Assembly: GCA_030672445.1 (NCBI GenBank)
Contig: DAOVGK010000008.1
Location: forward strand, 1-17,115
DNA length: 17,115 bases
Direction: 5' to 3'
Source of the DNA: Candidatus Aerophobota bacterium
GTDB lineage: Bacteria > Aerophobota > Aerophobia > Aerophobales > AE-B3A
Under the pieces are notes generated by a model. It was not told the DNA's origin, made no database searches, and saw only the letters and a list, made by a program, of their open reading frames with translations. Positions within the stretch are counted from its first letter, which is position 1. Each line of letters opens with the position of its first letter. The position numbers and the translations under genes were made by a program. Positions 6,125-13,721 of this stretch are shown one piece after another.

Positions 6125-7880
6125 TTTTTTCGAAAATCTGGGAAAAAATTTCTTTGGTAATCTGGGAAGCAATCTGTATATCCTCCTCCCGATTTTCTAC
6201 CAAAACCACCACAGCCAGACGGGGATGAGTAGAAGGAGCATAACCTATGAACCAGTTATGGGGCTTCTGGCCTTCGGATACTTCTGCTGTGCCGGTTTTC
6301 CCAGAAATTTCCACTATTTTATTTTTTGCCCGCCACCCTGTCCCTTCCCGCACTACGTCTCTTAAGGATCTTCTTAGAAAATTGAGTGTAGCCGGAGAAA
6401 GAGGAACTCTTCCCATCTTTTGAGGTTGAAATTCTTTGATAAGAGCACCTCTCGGGCTCACTATTTTCTTTATCAAATAGGGCCTAATCAGGTATCCTCC
6501 ATTGGCTATAACGCTGATGACTTTGAGCATTTGAACCGGGGTAACTAAGATGTACCCCTGTCCGATGGAAAGATTGACCGTGTCCCCTCCATACCAGGCC
6601 TCCCCTTTGTATTTTTTCTTCCACTCCGGAGTGGGTAAAAACCCTTGCTTCTCAGAGAAAAGATCTATACCGGTGGGCTTGCCTAAACCAAAGAGGCGAG
6701 CGTATCGAATTATCCGTTTTACTCCCAGGCGCAAGCCCAGTTGATAAAAGTATACATCGCAGGAATGGATAAGAGCTTCTTCCAGATTTATTCTCCCATG
6801 ACCTTCTTCTTTCCATCCTTTAAACACTCGATTACCAATGGTAAAGCTTCCTCCGCAAAAGAAGGTATCCTCCTTGCTAATAATTCCCTCTTCTAGAGCT
6901 GCTGAGGTGGTTATTACTTTAATAGTGGAGGCAAGAGGATATTCTCCCCTCATAGCTCGATTCTCCAGGGGATGCGAAGGTTCATCTCTTAATCTATTCC
7001 ACTCACTTTCTGATATACCCCAGGAAAAGAGATTGGGATCAAAACCAGGGTGACTCACCAGGGCAAGGATCTCCCCGGTATTAGGATCACCAATCAATAC
7101 CACCCCTTTTCTTTCTCCCAACTCTTTTTCAGCAATCTCCTGCATTCGAAGATCGATGGTTAAATAGAGATTATGGCCCGGTAGGGGATCTTTCTCGGAA
7201 ATTGTTCTTAAGGCGCGGCCATGAGCATCTACTTCTACTTGTCTACCCCCTTTTTCTCCCTGGAGATATCTATTGTATACTTTTTCCACTCCCATCTTTC
7301 CCACCAGATCTCCCAACTCGATGCCATAGCCAGAACTAAGAGAAAGCTCAGCCTGGCTCACCTCTCCCAGGTGACCAAGAAGGTGAGAGGCGAGTCTACC
7401 GTAAGGGTAAGTCCGTACTGGTTGGGCAATAATGACTACTCCGGGAAATTCTTCCTCTCTCTCCAGGAGAAAAGTCACGCTGGAGATACCCACATTTCTT
7501 TTCAATACCGCGGGTCTAAAAGGATTGGAGGCCTTGCCAAGTCTTTCCAGAATAACCTTTTTATCTAGCTTTAAAATTCTGGCCAGGTGATCGAGAAGAT
7601 GGTCTGGATTACTCACATTGGATGGAATTACCCCTACTGAAAATGAGGCCTCATTTTGAGTTAACTTCTCACCATTTCTATCCAAAATAAGACCCCGGGT
7701 ACAGGGAAGAGGAAGGAGTTGAAGGCGAGAATTCTTAGAAATACGAAGATATCTTTCTCCTTCTATTAGTTGCAACCAGGCCATTCTTGCCAGAAGAATG
7801 AGAAAACAGCAAGCTATGACAACCCATAAAACTTTAATCCGTGTCTCAAACCTCTCTCTTTTACCTCTTGCTGGAACCAA
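6114..7880 (-). CDS. mrdA: Penicillin-binding protein 2 (elongation transpeptidase)
   Basis: Class B PBP that cross-links peptidoglycan with RodA. It has 588 residues: short cytoplasmic N-terminus, one membrane anchor (~17-35, VLWVVIACCFLILLARMAWL), a PBP dimer domain (~60-225, GLILDRNGEKL ...), and a transpeptidase domain. Active-site motifs: SxxK as STIK (318-321), the SxN position as SCD (373-375, usual variant for PBP2), and KTG (528-530, SGKTGTAE). The segment before the serine reads YPLASTIK where PBP2s usually have a PGS/PAST-type form. Start is TTG 7880 with AAGGAG six to seven bases upstream; the first 67 bases overlap the 3' end of prmC in another frame. rodA follows with an 11-base overlap, so the three genes are coupled. 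mreBCD are not beside it. Confidence 0.95.
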   Translation of the reverse strand: MVPARGKRERFETRIKVLWVVIACCFLILLARMAWLQLIEGERYLRISKNSRLQLLPLPCTRGLILDRNGEKLTQNEASFSVGVIPSNVSNPDHLLDHLARILKLDKKVILERLGKASNPFRPAVLKRNVGISSVTFLLEREEEFPGVVIIAQPVRTYPYGRLASHLLGHLGEVSQAELSLSSGYGIELGDLVGKMGVEKVYNRYLQGEKGGRQVEVDAHGRALRTISEKDPLPGHNLYLTIDLRMQEIAEKELGERKGVVLIGDPNTGEILALVSHPGFDPNLFSWGISESEWNRLRDEPSHPLENRAMRGEYPLASTIKVITTSAALEEGIISKEDTFFCGGSFTIGNRVFKGWKEEGHGRINLEEALIHSCDVYFYQLGLRLGVKRIIRYARLFGLGKPTGIDLFSEKQGFLPTPEWKKKYKGEAWYGGDTVNLSIGQGYILVTPVQMLKVISVIANGGYLIRPYLIKKIVSPRGALIKEFQPQKMGRVPLSPATLNFLRRSLRDVVREGTGWRAKNKIVEISGKTGTAEVSEGQKPHNWFIGYAPSTHPRLAVVVLVENREEDIQIASQITKEIFSQIFEKNVH

Positions 7881-8719
7881 AATTTACTCCTTAAAAAAAT
7901 TGTCCTGGTAAGCACTACCCGTTCCTTTCCCTGGTAATCCGAGACAATCTTAGGGGGTAAAAACTGAGGTTGGGCCGAAATTAAATCCTTTATAATCTTG
8001 GCCTGACCATATCCAATCTCTAGAGCAAGAAGACCGGTTTTATTCAAAAAACGGGGAGCTTGCCGGATAATTCTTCTATGGATACTTAATCCATCTTCTC
8101 CACCTTCCAGAGCGACCTTCGGTTCTTTTTTTACCTCAGGCGGCAAATTCCTCATCTGGGTAGAGGCTACATAGGGAGGATTGGAAATTATTAAATCAAC
8201 TCTCCTCTCCAAGCCGAGCCTGGTGAGAGGGGTAAATAAATCTCCCCTTAAAAACTCAACTCTTTTATCCACATGATGCAATCGGGCATTGTCCCTGGCC
8301 ACTTCCAAAGACTCGGGCGAAATATCGACTGCCCAGATCTTTGATCTTTGTAATTGCTTGGCTAAAGTTATGGCAATGTTTCCACAACCCGTTCCCAGAT
8401 CAACGGCCATAAATTCCCTTCCCCTCGTTAAACTAGCTACTTCAAGAACCTTTTCTACTAATATCTCGGTCTCAGGACGGGGTATATAGACCCTCGGATC
8501 CACCTTAAAACTGTATCCCATGAAATCTTGTTTGCCGGTAAGATGAGATAGGGGGGTATGTTGACCACGTTTCTTGACCAAATTTTCGAAAAGGATGCGC
8601 ACTGAACAAGAAAGATCTTGATTAACCACAAGACAAAGATCAAAACGTTTTTTCTGTAAAAGGTGGCCCAGTAGAAGTTCCGCATTCAGGCCAGGATTCT
8701 CGATTCCTCTTTTTTCCAA
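7814..8719 (-). CDS. prmC: Peptide chain release factor N5-glutamine methyltransferase
   Basis: Methylates the GGQ glutamine of RF1 and RF2 using S-adenosylmethionine. Seen: substrate-side motif YIPRPETE (~78-85), SAM loop VDLGTGCGNIAI, VDISPESLEVA, and catalytic NPPY (180-183). From TTG 8719 it has 301 residues, but the true N-terminus probably lies further upstream: in-frame codons above 8719 read SLEWASRYLEKRG, the normal first PrmC helix, with no ATG, GTG or TTG before the frame stops at TAA 8797-8795. Only an ATT at 8791, preceded by AAAGG, could serve as a start there. The tract (AATCCTTT)5 lies exactly at this point. The C-terminus runs ~30 residues past the usual end, over the mrdA start. 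Family assignment is firm; the start is not. Confidence 0.9.
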   Translation of the reverse strand: MEKRGIENPGLNAELLLGHLLQKKRFDLCLVVNQDLSCSVRILFENLVKKRGQHTPLSHLTGKQDFMGYSFKVDPRVYIPRPETEILVEKVLEVASLTRGREFMAVDLGTGCGNIAITLAKQLQRSKIWAVDISPESLEVARDNARLHHVDKRVEFLRGDLFTPLTRLGLERRVDLIISNPPYVASTQMRNLPPEVKKEPKVALEGGEDGLSIHRRIIRQAPRFLNKTGLLALEIGYGQAKIIKDLISAQPQFLPPKIVSDYQGKERVVLTRTIFLRSKFWFQQEVKERGLRHGLKFYGLS

Positions 8720-8780
8720 ATACCGACTAGCCCACTCAAGGCTCCTCTTAACTGTCCAGACCTTGGCATTGGCTCTCTTT

Positions 8781-8820
8781 AATCCTTTAATCCTTTAATC
8801 CTTTAATCCTTTAATCCTTT
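8781..8820. repeat. Five perfect copies of an 8-bp tandem repeat AATCCTTT
   Basis: Uninterrupted AATCCTTT x5, preceded by a partial CTCTTT and followed by AATTTTT. It covers the last codons and stop of ribH (TAA 8813-8811) and the region where prmC translation should begin. Read on the - strand it is AAAGGATT, so each unit carries an AAAGG ribosome-site core. Because the unit is 8 bp and contains TAA, every frame meets a stop within 24 bp, so no reading frame can cross the tract. Confidence 0.95.
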
Positions 8821-9287
8821 AATTTTTGCACCTGTTGATAAAGATCCACCATTTCCATGGCAGAGATGGCTGCCTCCCACCCCCGGTTTCCTGCTTTAGT
8901 ACCTGCTCTCTCGATTGCCTGCTCCAAGGTATCGGCAGTAATAACTCCAAAAATAATGGGAATTTCTTCCTTTAAAGCTAAGGTGGAGATTCCCCGGGCT
9001 ACTTGAGATGATATCAGCTCAAAATGAGGTGTCTCGCCCCGAATAATAGCTCCCAGGCAAATCAGGGCATTAAACCTTTCCTTTTTAGCTAGCCTTGAGG
9101 CTAGAGCCGGGATCTCGAAAGAACCAGGAACCCAAATAATCTCAATATCTTCTCCCTTTACCTCGTGCCTCTGTAGTGCATCCAGGGCTCCTTCCAAAAG
9201 TTTCTCAGTGACAAACTCATTAAACCGTGAAACTATTATTCCAAACCTTAGTCCTTTACCCCTGATCTTCCCTTTATAAGTTTTCAT
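8811..9287 (-). CDS. ribH: 6,7-dimethyl-8-ribityllumazine synthase
   Basis: Joins the ribitylaminouracil and the dihydroxybutanone phosphate (made by the RibB half of ribBA) to form lumazine, the substrate of RibE. It has 158 residues, the normal length. Motifs: VSRFNEFVTEKLLEGA at the N-terminal substrate loop, VPGSFEIP, ICLGAIIRGETPHFE with the catalytic histidine, and ADTLEQAIERAGTKAGNRGWEAA near the end. The ATG overlaps the ribBA stop as ATGA and has GGGGAGGAAGTT in front, so it is translationally coupled. The C-terminal residues KLKD and the stop are written by the 8-bp tandem repeat. Confidence 0.97.
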   Translation of the reverse strand: MKTYKGKIRGKGLRFGIIVSRFNEFVTEKLLEGALDALQRHEVKGEDIEIIWVPGSFEIPALASRLAKKERFNALICLGAIIRGETPHFELISSQVARGISTLALKEEIPIIFGVITADTLEQAIERAGTKAGNRGWEAAISAMEMVDLYQQVQKLKD

Positions 9288-10507
9288 AACTTCCTCCCCT
9301 CCTCATCAAAACTCAGCAGGTGACCGAGTTTTTTCTGCTTGGTCTTCAAGTACTCCCTGTTCATATCGTTAGGCTTTATCTCCAAAGGAATGCGTTCGCT
9401 AATCTCCAATCCATACCCTTTTAAACCAACTATTTTGCGGGGGTTATTGGTTAAAAGTCTGATCCGGTGAAGTCCCAAATCGGCCAGGATCTGAGCTCCA
9501 ATCCCATAATTCCGTAGATCTGGCTCAAAACCAAGCTTCCGATTTGCCTCTACCGTATCCATCCCTCTGTCCTGAAGCTCATATGTTTTGAGCTTATTTA
9601 ATAATCCGATTCCGCGCCCCTCCTGGTTTAAGTAAAGTACCACCCCACATCTTACCTTTCCTATCATATGTAAGGCGATCCCTAGCTGATCCCCACAGTC
9701 ACAGCGAAGGGATTTGAAAACATCTCCCGTAAGGCATTGAGAATGGACCCTCACCAGAACATCCTCTCTATTTCTTACTTTTCCTTTTACCAGAGCAAGA
9801 TGGATTCTATCCTCAAGGAGAGTCCTATAGGCGATGAGTTTAAAATTCCCGTAGCCAGTGGGAAGATCGGTAGTAACTTCTCTTTTAACCAGCTTTTCCT
9901 TCTTCCAGCGATATGATATGATGTCAGCCAGACTGCATATCTTCAAGCCATGGTGATTAGCGAAAGATAAAAGTTGTCGAAGCGGGGCCATCCTGCCATC
10001 TTCTCCCATTATCTCACAGAGAACACCTGCCGGATAAAATCCCGCTAATCTGGCTAAATCTACCGCTGCCTCAGTATGACCAGCTCTTACCAGAACTCCT
10101 CCATCTTTGCTAATTAAAGGGAACACGTGGCCAGGCTTTGCCAGATCTTCCTCTTTAGTCTGAGGGTGGATGAGAACCTCTATAGTCTGGGCTCGGTCAA
10201 AGGCAGATATTCCAGTAGTAGTATTATGCTTGGCATCCACGGAAACAGTAAAGGGAGTCCCTTTGAGAGAGGTATTTTCATTTACCATGGGACTAAGCCC
10301 CAACTCCCGGGCTCTCTTAGAGGTTATAGCCATACAGATCAACCCTCTTCCGTATTTAGCCATGAAGTTTATTGCCTCAGGAGTGGCTTGGGAAGCAGGG
10401 ATTATAAGATCACCCTCATTTTCTCGATCCCTGTCATCCACCACGATCACCATTTTACCTTCTTTAAAGTCCTTTATAATTTCATCTATCGGATTAAATT
10501 CCATCAT
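9284..10507 (-). CDS. ribBA: Bifunctional DHBP synthase / GTP cyclohydrolase II
   Basis: Supplies both precursors for riboflavin: 3,4-dihydroxy-2-butanone 4-phosphate from ribulose 5-phosphate (RibB half, ~1-205) and the pyrimidine from GTP (RibA half, ~206-407). RibB signature: DDRDRENEGDL at ~24-34 (acidic metal-binding loop) and AGHTEAAVDLARLAG. RibA zinc cysteines C258, C269 and C271 in HSQCLTGDVFKSLRCDCGD; nucleotide-binding NQEGRGIGLLNKLKTYELQD and LLTNNPRKI follow. Both halves look complete. Start ATG 10507 (or the ATG directly after it) follows AAGAGGTGAG. The gene lies 260 bp after ribE, a gap filled by an inverted-repeat element, and 4 bases overlap ribH. Confidence 0.97.
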   Translation of the reverse strand: MMEFNPIDEIIKDFKEGKMVIVVDDRDRENEGDLIIPASQATPEAINFMAKYGRGLICMAITSKRARELGLSPMVNENTSLKGTPFTVSVDAKHNTTTGISAFDRAQTIEVLIHPQTKEEDLAKPGHVFPLISKDGGVLVRAGHTEAAVDLARLAGFYPAGVLCEIMGEDGRMAPLRQLLSFANHHGLKICSLADIISYRWKKEKLVKREVTTDLPTGYGNFKLIAYRTLLEDRIHLALVKGKVRNREDVLVRVHSQCLTGDVFKSLRCDCGDQLGIALHMIGKVRCGVVLYLNQEGRGIGLLNKLKTYELQDRGMDTVEANRKLGFEPDLRNYGIGAQILADLGLHRIRLLTNNPRKIVGLKGYGLEISERIPLEIKPNDMNREYLKTKQKKLGHLLSFDEEGRKL

Positions 10508-10558
10508 CTCACCTCTTGTAAATTGCTCTGGAATTTGTAATTATTCAGCCTTATCATA

Positions 10559-10722
10559 TTTCACCGCAGAGCACGCTGAGAACGCTAAGAGTAAGAGGGT
10601 TTTGGTCAAGTTTGTGGCAAAATATAGCTTGAGATGGTTTTATTTTTCTCATTTTTTCTGTTATTTCATTAAGTTTTTCTTTTTGATTCACCTCTGCGCA
10701 CTCTGCGATCTTTGCGGTAAAC
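10559..10722. mobile_element. MITE-like inverted-repeat element between ribE and ribBA
   Basis: The left end TTTCACCGCAGAGCACGC (from 10559) and the right end, read in reverse complement from 10722 as TTTACCGCAAAGATCGCAGA, are imperfect inverted copies about 30 bp long rich in CGCAGAG units, enclosing ~100 bp of AT-rich DNA. Near copies of CTGGAATTT lie outside at 10528 and 10728, and TTGTAAATT (10516) is inverted as AATTTACAA (10732). No transposase is inside. A spurious frame across it reads AEHAENAKS ... LCALCDLCG, a translation I recall as typical of such repeats. Probably a non-autonomous element or palindromic intergenic repeat. Confidence 0.65.
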
Positions 10723-10767
10723 AGCTACTGGAATTTACAAATTCTGTTAGCCATAATGGTTTTCAGT

Positions 10768-11406
10768 TCAATACCCCATGGTTTTTAAAAACTCCCTATC
10801 AATTCTCGAGCCGCCCCCACTTTGATTCTGGATGATTTTCTCTATATATTTGGAAATTATATCTACTTCCAGGTTAAGTAAATCCTCTTCTTTCTTTCGA
10901 CCCAGGGTAGTGTTGTTTAAGGTAAAAGGGATAAGATGAACGGTAAAATTCGAAGCTCGACAATCAGCTACGGTTAAACTAACCCCATCAACAGATATAC
11001 GGCCTTGATTGACTATATATTTTGCCAGATGCGGGGGAAATTCAATCTGCATTACGGTCTCCCCCACCCTTTTATCTATTCTCCATATCCTGCCTACTCC
11101 ATCCACATCCCCGGTTACTATATGTCCTCCTAAAGGAGATGATAGACTCATCGCTCTTTCTAGATTAACTCTATCTCTCTCTTTTATCCGCAATAAATTA
11201 GTTTTATTCAGGGTTTGAGCCATTATTTCGACAGAGAAACTTTCCGCCTCGATCTCAGTCGCCGTTAAACAAACCCCATTCACCGCTATACTGTGGGAAG
11301 GTTTGGTTCCCTGCAATACTTTCTTTGCTCTTATTCTCAACCCATAAGAAGACCTCATCCATACTTTTTCCACTATCCCTATCTCTTCTATTATTCCGGT
11401 AAACAT
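10768..11406 (-). CDS. ribE: Riboflavin synthase alpha chain
   Basis: Dismutates two lumazine molecules into riboflavin plus the pyrimidine reused by RibH. It has 212 residues with the universal N-terminus MFTGIIEEIG and two lumazine-binding beta-barrel halves: first ~1-97 (AVNGVCLTATE), second ~98-200 (DGVGRIWRI, SVDGVSLTVAD). The C-terminal ~20 residues (GGGSRIDREFLKTMGY) extend beyond the second barrel. Start ATG 11406 has only a weak GGTAGG site. It is first of a run ribE-ribBA-ribH-prmC-mrdA-rodA. The deaminase/reductase ribD is not in the window and no FMN riboswitch is visible upstream, so control of the operon is unclear. Confidence 0.96.
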   Translation of the reverse strand: MFTGIIEEIGIVEKVWMRSSYGLRIRAKKVLQGTKPSHSIAVNGVCLTATEIEAESFSVEIMAQTLNKTNLLRIKERDRVNLERAMSLSSPLGGHIVTGDVDGVGRIWRIDKRVGETVMQIEFPPHLAKYIVNQGRISVDGVSLTVADCRASNFTVHLIPFTLNNTTLGRKKEEDLLNLEVDIISKYIEKIIQNQSGGGSRIDREFLKTMGY

Positions 11407-11445
11407 AACCTACCACGTAAGTATTCAGTGAACCCCGTCATTTTT

Positions 11446-11491
11446 GGTAGCCGCAGGCTTTAGCCTGCGCACCCTAAAGGGTGCGGCTACC
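11446..11491. repeat. Clover-shaped REP double hairpin
   Basis: The outer arms GGTAGCCGC (11446-11454) and GCGGCTACC (11483-11491) are inverted. Inside are two palindromes, GCAGGCTTTAGCCTGC (11453-11468) and GCACCCTAAAGGGTGC (11469-11484). The strand starts with GTAG before the hairpin, the layout of REP sequences handled by RAYT transposases. It lies between the E2 gene and ribE. A transcript through it would fold strongly, so it may also affect ribE expression. Confidence 0.85.
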
Positions 11492-11556
11492 CTGAAAATT
11501 CAATGTGACACGGCGTTTACTGAGCATTTACTCTACCACTCCCCTCCCAGTTATTT

Positions 11557-11587
11557 ACCCTGTTAGATGTTTACTATCTAACAGGGT
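11557..11587. repeat. Hairpin repeat ACCCTGTTAGAT, loop 7, supplying the E2 stop codon
   Basis: A perfect 12-bp stem (11557-11568 with 11576-11587) and a 7-base loop. The TAG stop of the E2 gene (11580-11578) and its last codons (TCA CCC TGT) are written by the stem. There is no T-tract, so it is not a standard intrinsic terminator. A sister copy stands at 14545-14575. Confidence 0.85.
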
Positions 11588-12738
11588 GAACTAATTAATA
11601 AAAGAGAAGGTCTTTCCAATCCTTGCTTTATTTCCTGCAGGAATTTTGCTCCCCTATACCCGTCTATCACTCGATGATCGCAAGATAGAGTCATCTCCAT
11701 CATAGGCCTTATCTCTATTCTATTATCTATCACCACGGCTCTTTCTTTAATTTCTCCGCCAGCCAGCAGAGTGGCCTGGGGAGGGTTGATTATGGCAGTG
11801 AATGTCTTAATTCCAAACATTCCCAGGTTAGAAAGAGTGAAGGCCGCTCCCTCTAATTCCTCTAGAGAAAGACGGTCTTTATTAGCCTTTTCAACCAATT
11901 CCTCTCTTTTCTTAGCTATTTGGAGAAGATTTTTTTTATCTATGCCCTTAATCACCGGGACGATGAGCCCTTTATCTGTGGCCACAGCTAATCCTACATT
12001 AATCTCTGAGTGTGAGGTGATCCTGCCGGCCTCGAAAGTGGAATTTACCCGGGGAAACTTACTCAAAGCACGGCCGCAAGATTTAATTAACAGATCAGTG
12101 TAGGAAACTCGAACTTCTTCTTTTTCCTCAAATTCTTTTAGTAAATCATCTCGCATGGCTTGGGATTTCGAGAAATCAACCTCAATAGTAAGATAAAAAT
12201 GAGGAATTTCCCTTTTGCTCTTCTCCATTCGCTGAATCATCACTTTTTCTATCCGGGAAAGAGAAACCACCTCCTCCGGGACAGCTTCTTTTTCTTTGGC
12301 TACTTTAATTACATCCTCCTTAAGCACTCTTCCTCCTGGACCACTTCCCTTTATAGTAGAAAGGTTAATCCCATAGTCTCTGGCCAACTTTTTGGCCAGG
12401 GGGGAGGCTTTAACAGGCTCCTGAATGGGCGGCTTTTCCGGGGCTTTTTCCTCAATGGGTTTCTCGGGTGCCTCTGCCTCCTGAGGAATCTCCTCCTTCA
12501 TACTATCGGCGATATAGGCAATGGTTTTGGTTACAGGTATAATCTCACCTGCCGGAGCAACGATTTTTCTCAAAAATCCAGAAGTAAGTGCCTCCACCTC
12601 CATATTGGCCTTATCAGTGGCAATCTCCAAAAGTGGTTCACCTTCCTTAACTCTGTCTCCCTCACCTTTTAACCACTGGATGATCTCCCCCTCCTCCATG
12701 GTTTCTCCCAACTTAGGCATTATCACCTTACTGATCAT
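11578..12738 (-). CDS. Dihydrolipoamide acyltransferase (E2) of a 2-oxo acid dehydrogenase complex
   Basis: The core enzyme of pyruvate- or branched-chain-type dehydrogenase complexes, moving the acyl group from lipoyl-lysine to CoA. It has 386 residues: lipoyl domain ~1-80 with the lipoylated lysine in ATDKANMEVEAL; an acidic, proline-rich linker; peripheral subunit-binding domain ~110-147 (SPLAKKLARDYGINL ... GPGGRVLKEDV); catalytic domain ~155-386 with CDHRVIDGYRGAKFL containing the HxxxDG active site. Start ATG 12738 follows TAGGAG and has its own sigma70 promoter. No E1 or E3 gene is beside it, so which complex it serves is unknown. The last residues (SSPC) and stop come from a hairpin repeat; the family's usual C-terminus ends at about RPSLLLI. 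Confidence 0.93.
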   Translation of the reverse strand: MISKVIMPKLGETMEEGEIIQWLKGEGDRVKEGEPLLEIATDKANMEVEALTSGFLRKIVAPAGEIIPVTKTIAYIADSMKEEIPQEAEAPEKPIEEKAPEKPPIQEPVKASPLAKKLARDYGINLSTIKGSGPGGRVLKEDVIKVAKEKEAVPEEVVSLSRIEKVMIQRMEKSKREIPHFYLTIEVDFSKSQAMRDDLLKEFEEKEEVRVSYTDLLIKSCGRALSKFPRVNSTFEAGRITSHSEINVGLAVATDKGLIVPVIKGIDKKNLLQIAKKREELVEKANKDRLSLEELEGAAFTLSNLGMFGIKTFTAIINPPQATLLAGGEIKERAVVIDNRIEIRPMMEMTLSCDHRVIDGYRGAKFLQEIKQGLERPSLLLISSPC

Positions 12739-12779
12739 AATTTATCTCCTATCAGTTCCCTAACGCTTTTGGTAGATAA

Positions 12780-12808
12780 ATTCTAAGACAAAGAAGTGGA
12801 GTTGTCAA
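12780..12808 (-). promoter_or_regulatory. Sigma70-type promoter of the E2 gene
   Basis: TTGACA (12808-12803), 17-base spacer, TAGAAT (12785-12780) on the - strand; transcript start near 12773, leader about 35 bases with TAGGAG before the ATG. The -35 box is only four bases from the first heptamer-repeat array (12813), which therefore lies where an activator would bind. Confidence 0.75.
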
Positions 12809-12812
12809 GCTT

Positions 12813-12928
12813 CATGGCTCATAGTTCATAGCTCATGGCTCATAGTTATGTTTATCTCACGGTGATCAACTATGGGCTAATCTAAACTTTATTTTGGTTT
12901 TCCTATGAGCTATCAGCTATGAGCTATT
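12813..12928. repeat. Inverted pair of heptamer arrays (A and B) between E2 and yhhQ
   Basis: Array A (12813-12847) is five direct heptamers CATGGCT, CATAGTT, CATAGCT, CATGGCT, CATAGTT. Array B (12902-12928) is the same family in reverse complement: CCTATG, AGCTATC, AGCTATG, AGCTATT. They are separated by ~54 bp, so the single strand could fold into a long imperfect hairpin. B ends nine bases before the yhhQ stop codon. Their origin is unknown; there are too few and too short units for CRISPR. Confidence 0.8.
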
Positions 12929-12937
12929 TTAAAATAA

Positions 12938-13591
12938 TCACGTCCCCTTTTTTCTTACACAGTGGACGAGGAGATAGACCAGGGGAGTGTCAAGGAGAGC
13001 AATACACAATTTAACAAAATACTGTCCTAAAATTAAAGGTAAAATGGGAACGACTCCATAAAAGGCTAAACAGATAAACAGAGAAGTATCTATGGCCTGA
13101 GAAACAAGGGTAGAGGCGTTATTACGCAGCCACAGGTGTCGCTCCTGGGTGAGGCGTCTCCAAAAATTAAAGGCCCAGACATCGTGGTACTGGCTGACAA
13201 AATAAGCAACTATGCTGGCTATGGTTATTCTGATCGCTCCTGCCTTTATTCCTAAAATACGTGTAAATGCTCTTTCTTCTTTCCAGAATGGAGCAGAAGG
13301 TAGGACTACGGCAAGCCAGATTAGAAAAAGAACCACACCCAGTGTCAGAAGTCCGCCAATCACTACGGCTCTAGCATATCTTTTCCCCCAGATTTCTTCA
13401 ATGGTATCGGTCATGGCAAAAGTTACCGCGTAGGCAACTACTCCCGCCGGGACGTAGATCTCTCCCAGAGCGACAATTTTACTTGCCAATACCTCGGAAA
13501 TCACCAGTGACCCGATGAAGATGCTACATAAAATGGTAAAAGCAAATTCTTTTCCCTGGAAAATCACTGATTTTTTCTCCCGAAACTTCAT
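12938..13591 (-). CDS. yhhQ: Queuosine precursor transporter, VUT family (YhhQ-like)
   Basis: An integral membrane protein of the VUT family, thought to import 7-cyano-7-deazaguanine or a related queuosine precursor. It has 217 residues with about six membrane segments (first: FAFTILCSIFIGSLVISEVL). Family motifs: TDTIEEIWGKRYARAVV, YHDVWAFNFWRRLT and HLWLRNNASTLVSQAIDTSL. Start ATG 13591 is taken from the longest frame, but no ribosome site precedes it because a heptamer array ends 3 bases away; GTG 13567 with GGGAG before it would give MIFQGKEFAF and is a good alternative. The gene stands alone, bracketed by inverted heptamer arrays. No queuosine biosynthesis gene is nearby, which suits a salvage role. 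Confidence 0.88.
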   Translation of the reverse strand: MKFREKKSVIFQGKEFAFTILCSIFIGSLVISEVLASKIVALGEIYVPAGVVAYAVTFAMTDTIEEIWGKRYARAVVIGGLLTLGVVLFLIWLAVVLPSAPFWKEERAFTRILGIKAGAIRITIASIVAYFVSQYHDVWAFNFWRRLTQERHLWLRNNASTLVSQAIDTSLFICLAFYGVVPILPLILGQYFVKLCIALLDTPLVYLLVHCVRKKGT

Positions 13592-13594
13592 TTT

Positions 13595-13625
13595 AGCTCA
13601 TAGCTCATGGCTCATAGCTCATGAG
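13595..13625. repeat. Heptamer array C at the yhhQ start
   Basis: AGCT followed by CATAGCT, CATGGCT, CATAGCT and CATGAGA, same unit and orientation as array A at 12813. It ends three to four bases from the yhhQ ATG and so replaces the place where a ribosome site would be. Confidence 0.8.
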
Positions 13626-13721
13626 AGTTAAAGTTTATAACAGCTTGATCTACCGAATTAACAAAAATAGCCGGCCTCTCTTATTTAGCTTTTGTCTAGT
13701 AATAGTTTAGTTTTCCTTAAA

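Noticed and set aside
10170..10835. 221-codon + strand reading frame across the ribBA start and the ribE-ribBA gap
   Set aside because: It lies antisense to ribBA and through the inverted-repeat element; the AEHAEN/LCALCDLCG text is the repeat in translation, not a protein.
11407..11577. Possible FMN riboswitch upstream of ribE
   Set aside because: No conserved RFN blocks on the - strand; the structured part is the REP double hairpin, which is found elsewhere unrelated to riboflavin genes.
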